NCBI RefSeq assembly: GCF_032362555.1
Contig: NC_083536.1
Location: 8,184,001 to 8,248,000, forward strand
Reading direction: 5' to 3'
Source of the DNA: Amyelois transitella
Lineage: Eukaryota; Arthropoda; Insecta; Lepidoptera; Pyralidae
Length of the DNA: 64,000 bases
Shown here piece by piece: positions 29,067-39,505 of the stretch (within the stretch, counting starts at the first letter, position 1; every line of letters begins with the position of its first letter). The position numbers and the translations under genes were made by a program. The notes under the pieces were generated by a model. The model had not been told where the DNA came from, did not search any database, and worked only from the letters and a program-made list of their open reading frames with translations.

Positions 29067-31603
29067 TTCATTACAAAAGATGCTACAAAAGATGATACAT
29101 TGCATCCCTCTCCCTCCTCCGACTCTCGAGAACATCGAATGTTCCATACTCAGGTTGAGCATGACCGGCCATCAGTCGGTCAACATCGCCTCCTGTTACC
29201 TCTCTCCCACGAAGAGACTTTTCGGAAGTGATCTAAAAACCCTATTTGATCTTGGAAACGCCATATTCTAGCCGGCAATTCGCCCACACTCCGAGCGTGC
29301 TCGACATGGCCCTCATCAAGAACATCGCTCTCGAGGTGGTTTCTCTAGAGGTACACGCCGAACTCGAATCCGACCATCGCCCGGTGCTCTTGCAACTCGG
29401 TCCAGTAGACAACGGGCAACCTATTCATCATAGAGCGGTGACCGACTGGAAGAAGCTCTCTGCAGCTCTCGACCGGCCGTCTCCCGATCTAGATGACATC
29501 CCTGATAGGATTACCACCCCTGACGACACAGACCACGCTATTCTCCGTGTCACAAATCACCTACAATCAGCTGTAGAAGGCTGCACCAGGCGAGTCGCAT
29601 CGATGGATCCCACCCATCGATGGGAGTTGCCCGATGACGTATGCGATTTGATGAGACGTAAGAATGCGGCAACGAGGCATTATGACTCATACCCCACCGA
29701 GGACGCCAGGCTCGAATTACGCTCCCTTCAACGTCAAGTGAGGAAGAAAATCCGAGAACTGAGAAACGAACGATGGGATAACACCTTGTCACAGTTCCAA
29801 CCATCTCACACCACATTCTGGAATCTGACCCGAGCTCTGCGTTCAAACAGAATCGAGCCAGCTCTCTCACTCAACAGACCCGACGGGTCGATCGCCTTCC
29901 AAGACGAGGAAAAGGCTGAATGCCTAGCAGTCAACCTGGAGCAGCAATGCTCCCCTAGTCTCGAGCCGGTAGACCCGGAACATCTCGCAGAGGTCAACAA
30001 CGTTGCGGAAACTCTCACTCCCGCTAACTCTGACGAGCCCCTCCCGGACATACCCCTCCGCCCTACCACTCTCGACGAAGTCGAGAAAATCATCAAATCT
30101 TACAAACCCCGAAAGGCCCCCGGAGCCGACGGCATCTTGAATAACGTTCTCAAACGTCTTCCCCAATCTCTCTTGATTCTCCTAGTATGCATCTTTAATG
30201 CTGCTTTGGAAAAAAGCGCAACCGTCATTGGAATCCCAAAGCCGGGTAAGGACCCGGCTAACCCTTCCTCCTACCGACCCATCAGCTTGCTCAACACTAT
30301 GGGCAAGATCTTCGAGCGCATTATACTCGCTCGGCTGAAAGACTATATAGAGTCTAAAAGCCTCATCCCCGACGAGCAATTTGGCTTTAGGGCCAAACAC
30401 TCGTGCGTCCAACAGGTGCACCGCCTCACGGAGCACATTCTCTATAATAAAAACAGGGGCTGGAAAACGGGATCGGTCTTCTTCGACGTGGCCACGGCGT
30501 TTGACAAAGTATGGTACCAAGGTTTGATTTTCAAACTTGTTCGCATGGGGCTGCCATCCTCTCTCGTGCGCATCTTACGAGACTTTTTGTCAAACCGCTC
30601 ATTCCGCTACCGTCTGGAGGGCTGTCTCTCGTCGCCCCGCCCCATCCGAGCAGGAGTCCCGCAAGGATCCGTGCTATCCCCGACCCTATACTCGCTATAC
30701 ACTAGCGATTTTCCGCGAACCCCGAATGTGGAAGTAGCGCTCTATGCTGACGATACGGCACTCTATTCCTCCTGCAAACAACCGGCCACCATAGCGAAAC
30801 GACTCCAACAGGCCATCAAGGCTCTGGAGGATTAGTTCCGTCTATGGAGGATCGAGGTAAATCCCACGAAGAGTACAGCAGTGTACTTCTCAAGGGACCC
30901 CGCCATCACCACGAGACCCCGCCGGGGAGGCTCAACGCCAATCGTTGGCACCCTTCAAATCTATGGCAGGCCCATCCCCTGGGCCAAATAAGCCAAGTAT
31001 CTTGGAGTCACCCTAGACAGTCGCATGACGTTTGGTCCTCACATTAAACGCGTCAAAAACAGAGCTGCCTTGTACCTCTACAAGCTCAGCCGATCGTCAA
31101 CCCAAAAATGTCGTTAAGAAATAAACTGACATTATACAAGTTGTGCATCCGCCCCGTCCTCTCTTTTGCCAGCGTGTGTTTTGCACACGCGGCAAAATCC
31201 AACAATGTATTGCTCCAACGCATACAAAATAGATTCCTCCACAGGGAACTGGAAATCCCATCGATCGTTCGTTACTTTAAAGAAACGTCCCAACGATTCT
31301 ATGATCGAGCTCCCTCCCACCCGAACCCTCTGGTAGTGCAAGCTGCCAATTATGCCCCCGCACCCAACGCAAGGTACAGAAGACCAAGGGATATTCTCAT
31401 CGATCCGGACGACCCCATTACGGCCGCTGTCCCCCCCTCAGACCCCCTACCCTCCCAGCAGAGGCACCATGCCGAAATTCTCGCGTACATACACCGCGAT
31501 CGCCGGCGAACGCGAAGAAGTAGGACTAGTGGCCGGTTCACTAGGTACCGCCCCGCGGCGGCACCCGGTGGATCCGTCACTTAGTCGGTCCTTATGGCAG
31601 TTT
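29067..31603 (+). pseudogene. jockey-like retrotransposon (endonuclease and RT), plus strand
   Basis: It starts inside the endonuclease domain (SVNIASCYLSPTK, then SDHRPVLLQL near 29370). The 29246-30835 frame reads continuously through the RT: SYRPISLLNTMGKIFERII, EQFGFRAKHSCVQQ, SVFFDVATAFDKVW, AGVPQGSVLSPTLYS and VALYADDTALY. A TAG ends it at 30833-30835, and the C-terminal third is frameshifted to 31584. Compared with the minus copy it lacks about 45 bases near 31240. It is cut before its poly-A tail at a junction with a gypsy remnant near 31604. Confidence 0.88.
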
Positions 31604-34172
31604 GTTTTCAGGTTAATGGAGTGTCTTCAATCGCATATCTGTCATTTTCCAGTACCTTTACAATTCTATATGGACCGTGTAATTTCGCTAGAAATTTTCT
31701 AGACTTTCCATTGTTACTTCCAACCTCCCTCTCTATCCTTAGTCACCTACCTTATATTTTCTATAAAACCTTTCTTTTTATCAAATCGCTCCTTTTGCTT
31801 TGCTTGATCTTCACAAATTCTAGCATTAACATTTTCTCTAATAGTTTGTAAACTCTCAGGACAGTCATTCTGATTAATTAGTGAAGCAACAATGCCTTCA
31901 CTTTTGGCTCTTAACTTAACCTCCAATAATACTTCAGCTGGAGTCCTCCCTGTACCCTTGTTAATGGTTGTATTAAGACCCAATTGAATCTCTTCTAAGT
32001 GCATATTCCATAGGGTGGGTCACTCTAGTATGGAAAAAAATAAAAGTTTATGAATCAAATTCTCATAGTAATTTTATGTTGTAGTATATAAAAAACAGTA
32101 GTTTTAGCTAAAAAACGGATAATTAATCATAAATCTTCAGCCCGCGCATGCGCTTCAAAATTATACATTTTAGAAAAAAAACACCTATAAACAAATGTCG
32201 TAGTTCTTAATTAGAAATTACTTAAAATACTATTTAAACATAACAAATATTTAGATAAAGACACATATTAACGTTAGAAACAAAAAAACTTAAAAAATTA
32301 CAGATAAAAATTAAGAAAAAAAAATTATTTATTTTTATACAAAAAATCCTGCTTACTATCGAATTTCGGCATAACTTTCCTTGAAGGGAGTTTTGCATGA
32401 ATTATGTTGTCTCTTGTTTTTTTATCACATGCCGACATTGCAGCTTCAGTCACTATCTTTACACTTCTTTCAACCGCCTATGTATGGCAAAACACCCTAA
32501 TAAACAACATCCTTTCGTCATCTTATTTCTCTATTATTGGAATAAGTTCGTCATTCGTTTGATTTCTTAGAATAGGTGGATCAAAGTTGGATTCTTGTCA
32601 GTTTATTAAATCTATGTATCATTTAGCATCAAAATTAAGTTTCGGCACTCCAAAGGTTCGTGGCAGTTTTCCTGCTGTAGGTGAATTACGCGCTTTTAGA
32701 AATCTTTTAGCTGCAAGTTCTCTTACATGCCTTTCTCCATCTGTTAACATCGCCAATAGTAAATTTTCAGGGTGTGCAAAATATGCGTTTCGCTGAATAG
32801 CAGGAGCTATGACTGCCTTTAAGGCACTTGATAAAAATCGCGAACTTTCAATCAGTTTCCAAAGTTGCCGTGATCTGTCTTTGCGAGATGTGTGAGTCTT
32901 TATCTGGGACTAAACCATAAAATATACTTTAACAATATATTGAGCCAAAATAATCAAATTAGTTGATGGTATTGGCGTAGAAATATAAAGATGCAAGATC
33001 CAGTTTGCCTTAGTCAACCAACGGTTTGGCCTGTGCTTAAGTCATCCGGTTTTAGCGTTTGTAAATGACCTGTTATTGACTCAAAATTCAACTACAGCCG
33101 CGTTTCACACTTATCCAGCAACTTACCATCCATATAATCAAATAAAATTTCGCTTTGCTGCAAGAACTCAGTTTTTTTCTCAATTGAAAACCTTTTCAAT
33201 GATTTAATATTTTTGCAATTGGAATGATAAGATTTCAGAACCTGAATGACTCTTGTATGCAATATTACAGGAATTGATGCCTTTTGTCACACTCTTTCTA
33301 CTTTCTGGGTTACAATTTCTGCATGACATCCTGGTATGTTGGTAATACATTTTCTTTCAAATCTTCTATAGTTCCAAATATAGGGCACTTGTATAATTGT
33401 CTATTATTTGACATTGTGGAAAAATGTAACTTCCAAGTTCTAATACAAAATTTTTATAATTTACAGTTTCACAAGTAATTAGCCACTTTGATACATTAAA
33501 CTTGTGAATGTACTTAATTGTAATTACCTTAAATAATCTTTTTTTAACAAACAACACAGTTTATAAAACAAAATAACTTCTATTTCAATGAATACTTATT
33601 AAAATATTACACTATACCCGTCGTCAAACGAGTATCTTCACTACATAGTATAAAACAAAGTCGCTATTTTAGTCTGTTTGTCTGTATGCTTAAATCTTTA
33701 AAATTACGCAACGGATTTTGATGCGGTTTTTTGTAACAGGTAGAGTGATTCAAGAGGAAGGGTTTTATGTATATTTTTTCCGAATTTTGCACCCGTGCGA
33801 AGCCGGGGCGGGTCGCTAGAAAGGTATAAAAGTGGGTACTTGAACTTTTTTTTTTCAAAACTTCAATGGCTTTGCGCGGGCTGTTTCACTTAAAATATTT
33901 CAATAATATTTTAAAGGGTTTATAACGACATCTAACTTCAACATATTTACGCTATTAGAAATTAATAACTTAAAAAAAATTTTTTTGACCCACCCTAATA
34001 TTCCATTCATTCTCCTTACAACTATGATATTTTTTCGGATAAAGAGGCCAATATGGTACGATTATATCGCTCCGCTTGACCATTCGCACGCGGTGTTGCC
34101 ACTGCATTTAAAATATGTTTTATACCAAGATTATTCACAAAATTCTTAAAGCATTTACTCGTAAATGACGTA
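31604..34172 (-). pseudogene. Ty3/gypsy integrase-end remnant, minus-strand arm of an inverted duplication
   Basis: On the minus strand from 34172: NNLGIKHILNAVATPRANGQ and AERYNRTILASL, typical of the gypsy integrase after the second catalytic Asp. A hAT-like element at 32011-33997 then interrupts. Coding resumes at 32010 with LEEIQLGLNTTINKGTGRTP and continues to about 31610 through AKLHGPYRIVKVLEND. The same stretch occurs in mirror orientation from 34829. Minor stops are present. Confidence 0.85.
32011..33997 (-). mobile_element. hAT-like DNA transposon with 12-base TIRs
   Basis: Perfect 12-base inverted ends TAGGGTGGGTCA/TGACCCACCCTA are flanked by the 8-base duplication ATATTCCA (32003-32010 and 33998-34005), inside a gypsy integrase frame that is continuous in the other arm. 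Eight-base duplications fit hAT or P elements. On the minus strand about 32890-32590 decodes to a coherent frame containing FAHPENLLLAML and DGERHVRELAAKRFLK, then stops. I have seen such sequences in insect repeats but cannot name the protein. Most of the rest is non-coding. Confidence 0.8.
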
Positions 34173-34828
34173 CGATCGCGTTCATATCTGCAGTCATAGT
34201 TTTAAAATTCTTACGGGTTAAAATAGCGTGCACTGTGGTTCCACTAGATACACACACATGCATATTTAAAAAAATAATAATTATCCTTCAAATGAATACG
34301 GTCTTTAATACCAATGATTACTAAGTAAAACAGTTTATTATTCTATGACATATAACATAACAAAACAGAAAGAGACGGTAATCAACGATGGCCGAACTGG
34401 CCCCGATAATTGTCGATCGAGATATCGTCGTCTCTCATTATTTGCATAAGATTTGCCTATAGAGGGAAGCCTACGACTGCCAGGCTTATGTCATTTCAAT
34501 AGGGTTGAAAGTTTGTCTGCACACAACCCTAACATAGGTAGTGGTTCCTTTGAAAGTTACTAGGTAGCAATTTTATTACTTCGTGTGAGCAAGCGAGATC
34601 TAAGATATATTAGATAATCTCGCTTGCTCACACTCGCTTGTTCTACGAGTAGTTACTAGTGTTATCTATCTCTAATCATTGGTATTAAAGACCGTATTCA
34701 TTTGATGGTGGAATATTTATACTTTTTAAATATGCATGTGTGTGTGTGTGTATCTAGTGGAACCACATTGCACACTATTTTAACCCGTAAGAATTTTAAA
34801 ACTATGACTGCAGATATGAACGCGATCG
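34173..34828. mobile_element. 656-base MITE with long TIRs at the centre of an inverted duplication
   Basis: Ends CGATCGCGTTCATATCTGCA and its inverse are preceded and followed by TA. The inverted repeats extend about 150 bases, with small indels and a variable GT run near 34738-34753. The asymmetric core matches 27850-28130 in reverse. It carries no coding frame. Both flanks are the same gypsy sequence in opposite orientation, which a simple insertion would not produce. Confidence 0.8.
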
Positions 34829-37050
34829 TACGTCATTTACGAGTAAATGCTTTAAGAATTTTGTGAATAATCTTGGTATAAAACATATTTTAAATGCAGT
34901 GGCAACACCGCGTGCGAATGGTCAAGCGGAGCGATATAATCGTACCATATTGGCCTCTTTATCCGAAAAAATATCATAGTTGTAAGGAGAATGAATGGAA
35001 TATGCACTTAGAAGAGATTCAATTGGGTCTTAATACAACCATTAACAAGGGTACAGGGAGGACTCCAGCTGAAGTATTATTGGGGGTTAAGTTAAGAGCC
35101 AAAAGTGAAGGCATTGTTGCTTCACTAATTGATCAGAATGACTGTCCTGAGAGTTTACAAACTATTAGAGAAAATGTTAATGCTAGAATTTGTGAAGATC
35201 AAGCAAAGAAAAAGGAGAGATTTGATAAAAAGAGGGGGGTTTTATAGAAAATATAAGGTAGGTGACTAAGGATAGAGAGGAAGATCGGAAGTAACAATGA
35301 AAAGTCTAGAAAAGGAGATGGCCCAAAACTGCCCTAGAAACGTATACATAAATGGTATTTTCCTATAATACTGAAATATTAATTTATTAATTATCACGTA
35401 TTATTTTTTTTCCTAGAACTTGTCAAAATTATTTTCTATAATAAAAGATTCTTAATCTTATTTCACTTCCTTTCATGGCTTCCTTGACAACAACGAGTTA
35501 AGTGTTGCCATTCAAAAGTTTTTATTACCTTCCCGTACGATTACTGATTTCGATTTAATCGATATTTATGAACATGTACAGTATATACGCTTAGTAAGAA
35601 GCGTTATTTTGGGACCGCTGCAATATGTTTAGGTATATTAAATAACAACCTATATATTTTACTTTAAAAATAATTTGTTTGCTGTACATTTGTAATTGAT
35701 TGTGTTACTTAAATCGATAAAAATATATATTTATTAAAAATCGATTTTATGATTGGCAACACTGGTCAGACCGACGCGAAGTTACATTTGAAACATCTCT
35801 CAGACGTCACTCGTTCGTTCATCCGTTCGTTGAGGTTTTTATCTGATATTTATAATTGTTTATTTATTTTGTTTTGAGTAATGATTTGTAGTCGGCGGTG
35901 GCACTAGTTTCACATAAGGGAGCCCCTTAAACCTAAATCAAATAGGTGTATCATGATAGACGATGCTGCTAGCAATCCATCACTATTTTGATTTCCTGTT
36001 TTTAACTATACGGGATAAAGACAAGTAAGATTTTTAGGATTAGCATACATAATAGTCTCACGTGTTTGGGGGATAGACAGACCTGTTGGTTGACAAGTTG
36101 GTGGGGCGTATTGTTAAATCAAGAATTCGAAATAGTGATGGATTGCTTGTCGCATCGCCTGTTATAAATCCACGGTGCCTCATTCTTTAGACCAGCTTTT
36201 ACGATCTGCGCAGGATGAGTAGCAGCTGGCACATTCTATATTTTTTAATTAGAAAAATATTGTTAAATGTGTTTATTGCAGTCCAAATAAATGAATCGCA
36301 TTTTGAAACAATGTTTTTTATTTGAGTACTTTTTTCTCCTGAAAATATTAGTAAATCATATTTTTTTTTTGTCTTTAAGCCGCGGGGCAACAACTAGTAC
36401 CACTTATATACCACAAATAAATACAAACTGCAATGGTACGTTGATTCATGTTGCACCAGACTAGTTAAGTAATGTGTAATGTGTATGCGACAGTAAAAAC
36501 CCCTGAATAAAAACTTATAGCAAAAGCATTTTATAAGAAGTTTGTTGATTAATTGAGCCAGTAGATGAGGAAGTTTATTTTTAAGATTGTAGACATTTGA
36601 CAAGTTCCTGAAACTTTTTTCATACAAAATATGAATATACAGTGATTCAAGATTATATAAGAATAGTTGTTTTGTGTATACATTCCAGGGCAGTCGTCCA
36701 TACTTCAATTGGGCCATCTCCTTTCTAGCGAAATTACACGGTCCATATAGAATTGTAAAGGTACTGGAAAATGACAGATATGCGATTGAAGACACTCCAT
36801 TAACCCGAAAACAAAACGAAAAATATGTAGCAATAGTTTCATTAGACAAAATCCACCCTTGGCTGAGCTTTACTCGTGAGGGTTTGGCGGATTCTGATGA
36901 TGTGGGCTCAGCCGAAGAAGGTGAAGATTCTGATGATATTATTTCAGATATGATAGACAATGAATTAGATGTAAATAATATGTCACAAACGGTTGACACC
37001 GCTGGTGAAAGTAAAAAAAAACCCATGTTGGCTACCCAGCAGTGAAAAAA
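34829..37050 (+). pseudogene. Ty3/gypsy integrase-end remnant, plus-strand arm
   Basis: From 34829 the frame reads SFTSKCFKNFVNNLGI, then ATPRANGQAERYN and, after a frameshift near 34960, LEEIQLGLNTTINKGTGRTP to about 35240. A 1.4-kb DNA element at 35313-36722 interrupts. The protein end continues at 36723-37045 with AKLHGPYRIVKVLEND, KIHPWL and an acidic Asp/Glu/Ser-rich tail. The two arms are highly similar in their shared part. Confidence 0.85.
35313..36722. mobile_element. Non-autonomous DNA element with AGGAGATGGCCCAA termini
   Basis: Inverted ends AAGGAGATGGCCCAA (near 35312) and TTGGGCCATCTCCTT (ending near 36723) split a gypsy frame that is contiguous in the mirror arm. The repeats extend about 45 bases imperfectly (GCCCT and GTATACA are shared). 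No transposase is recognised inside. The interior is AT-rich with a CGTTCGTTCATCCGTTCGTT run at 35809-35828. The duplicated target cannot be set, because the site is a near-palindrome of A and T. The superfamily is not assigned. Confidence 0.65.
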
Positions 37051-37198
37051 AAAGTTGTAGTTTTTTGCTTATCTGTAATTTTCATATTTTGAAAATCAAA
37101 ATCATTCAAGTTTAATTATAATTTATATGTATATTATTGTTAAATAACAAAGTTACTACCTGCCAGTTGTTAAGTTTCCTCTCACAAAAGAACACATA
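37051..37198. other. Spacer downstream of the gypsy remnant
   Basis: AT-rich non-coding sequence that probably includes residual gypsy 3' sequence. Nothing else is visible. Confidence 0.3.
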
Positions 37199-37805
37199 AT
37201 GGAATCCATTCAAAAATGTATCAACTATATAACTAATCCATCACCTAACATCACTTCATTGGCCACAGACTTTGCTAATGAAGATCTTGTTCCAGAAATT
37301 GTTCATATGGCAAATTCCAAGTTAAAGATAGCCAGTTTCTCGGAAGCTGATATTGCACATTGCTATCGCTTGGGACGTTTTGCTGTTGGTAGAAAACCGA
37401 GGCCAATTCTAATTGAATTTCTAAACATTTCAAGTAAGGATAAATTCTGGCATGGTAAGACGGTACTTAAAGGCTCTGGATTGACCCTCTTGGAATACTT
37501 GACCAAGATCAGACACCAGGCATTCATGGCAGCTCGTCAACACTTTAGTGTAAATAAATGTTGGACGCGTGATGGTTGCGTGTTGATTATCGGGCATGAT
37601 GGTTCGAGACATCGCGTTTACACTATTGAGGATGTCAACAGGCTTCGAGGCAACTTGCAAACAGAGGTCCCGAGCGTGACGTGCCTGCTGCTCAAGTGGT
37701 GCCTGCGGGTGGCATACCAGCGGCAAAGCCTGCGGTAGTTCCTGCAGCTTCGGCGGTCGTCGGGGGCTCGTCGTCACGTCCGAAACGGGCCGTTATCAAA
37801 AAGTA
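37199..37805 (+). pseudogene. ORF1 of a Jockey/CR1-type non-LTR element
   Basis: The frame starting at 37199 reads DIAHCYRLGRF, RPILIEFLN, KDKFWHG, RQHFSVNKCW and YTIEDVNRL, typical of ORF1 proteins of these elements with an RRM-like fold. Around 37665 the frame shifts, and the alanine/proline-rich, basic C-terminus (PAAKPAVVPAA, SRPKRAVIKK) ends at 37804-37806. ORF1 proteins bind element RNA. No matching ORF2 follows directly, since the next sequence is the 5' region of a different element. Confidence 0.7.
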
Positions 37806-37806
37806 G

Positions 37807-38271
37807 TTTCCGTCGCAATGTAACTTCGGTTACATTTTTACGAAGTGATTTGTAAGTAGTTTAATAACTACCTTCTTACTTTTTAATTAACTTTTTATAA
37901 TTTATAGGTTAAATGCGGTAGTTGTTGGAATTTTGTTGTTTTTGTTTTTGTTGAGTTCGGCTCGCGGGCCCGAAAGCAAAAGATCGGAAGTAGATACGTG
38001 CTAAGTTTTTTCACTATAATAATTGTTAAAAGTGATTAAGTGCTGATATATTTCATAAAAAACTGTGCTTCCATAAAAAACAAACATTCTCATGCATAAA
38101 TAATGTGCCAAACCATAAAAATTGTCAAATAAAAAACAAAACAGTTTCAAATCTATCACATAAAAAAGTGAGAACAACCCTTCGGAATTCATCACCGTTA
38201 CCGCGCAAAAAACGACCAACCAATCACCGTATGAAATACATATTCGCGCGCATCTCGGCGACCAATGTTGA
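37807..38271. other. Non-coding junction and likely 5' UTR of the next non-LTR element
   Basis: No credible frame is seen. It lies between the ORF1 remnant and the PHD-finger ORF1 beginning at 38272. A CG-containing patch (GAGTTCGGCTCGCGGGCCCG) occurs at 37954-37973. Confidence 0.35.
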
Positions 38272-39505
38272 TTGTCGTTGTACGTAATTACGAAGATTAA
38301 TAAAAAATCTACCGCAAAAACGACAATAGCTACACAGGGAATTAATTGCGCTGCAGGGTGCGATCAAAATTTGAAAAACGGAGACTTTTTAAAATGCACT
38401 ACTTGCCAAGCAAAGTACCATCATGGCTGCCTTAATATGACACTATCTCACTACATAAAAAACAAACACATCCTAACCAATACATGGCGGTGCCCTTCAT
38501 GTGAAAATGTCACAAAAAGAATCAGAAACGACAACACACCCGTTAGTAAACACAGATAATTCCTTTTAGACGAGACTACTATGTCGATATATGAAAATTT
38601 ACATAATAAAACATTGGACGATTCAATCACACCCCCAAATACACAAAATACACCAAAAGGTATAAAAAGCCAATGTATTGAGGACCAAAACATTATCACT
38701 CTAGAAAAAATTAGTCTTTTACTAGAATCGAAACTTGAAATGAACAAAATATCGATTATATCAGATATAAAGGCTATATTGACTTCAGAAATAAACTCCG
38801 CTGTTCTACGATTAAAACAGGAATTCAATGAAAAAACAAACACTTTGCAACATCAACAAAATGAACAGAACAAACAAATCTTTGCAATAAGTGAAGAAAT
38901 TAAAAAAATAAGTTTAGAAAACGAAAGGAACTTGAAGACTTACAGAAAAAAAACAACATTACCTTAGGATTAGAAGATAAGATACAAGAAAAAACTGGAC
39001 AAATAAGTGACCCGCATAACATGCATGCCTTTGTACTATACGGTCTTACTGAATACTTAGGAGAACAGGAATATTAAATCGAATCTAGAATTATTAATGC
39101 ATTTAAAGATATATTACAAATAGATCTAACAGGGCACATAGAAGAAATAAGACGATTAGGAAACAGAGGACCACGACGACCTCTGCGTATAGAATTAATA
39201 AGTAAACGAATGTCGCAATATATACTTATAAATGTCAAATATTTTAAAAACACAGGACTATATGTATCGAAGCTACTAGATAAAAAAAACACTGGACGAC
39301 AAACATAGAATGACGATACATAAACATAATATGACCCACAATAATAACACATCAGTAAGAAGATACACAAGTACGCAGCCCACCACCAGCGTGAGTTCAC
39401 CAAAAACTAGGACCAGCACCACTCACCTGCCTTCCGGTTCATATCACAACAACAGCGTCACTATAAACGAGCACATTCCAGCAGCTAACTCACACCGCAC
39501 ATTTC
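38272..39505 (+). pseudogene. PHD-finger ORF1 of a non-LTR retrotransposon, frameshifted
   Basis: The first part has a PHD-like zinc-binding pattern (GCDQNL, FLKCTTCQAKYHHGC, WRCPSC). A second frame (38581-38967) is a long coiled coil rich in Lys/Glu/Asn. After a further shift, an RRM-like part reads AFVLYGLTEYLGE, EEIRRLGNRGPRRP and ILINVKYFKNTGLY to about 39300. Order PHD, coiled coil and RRM-like domain is known for ORF1 of several insect CR1/Jockey-type elements. At least three breaks separate the pieces. Confidence 0.75.

Noticed and set aside
35809..35828. CGTTCGTT-type repeat as a regulatory site
   Set aside because: A short imperfect simple repeat inside a non-autonomous DNA element; no support for function.
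37430..37777. A 115-codon minus-strand frame
   Set aside because: It lies opposite the ORF1 remnant at 37199-37805, which has recognisable ORF1 motifs; the antisense frame has none.
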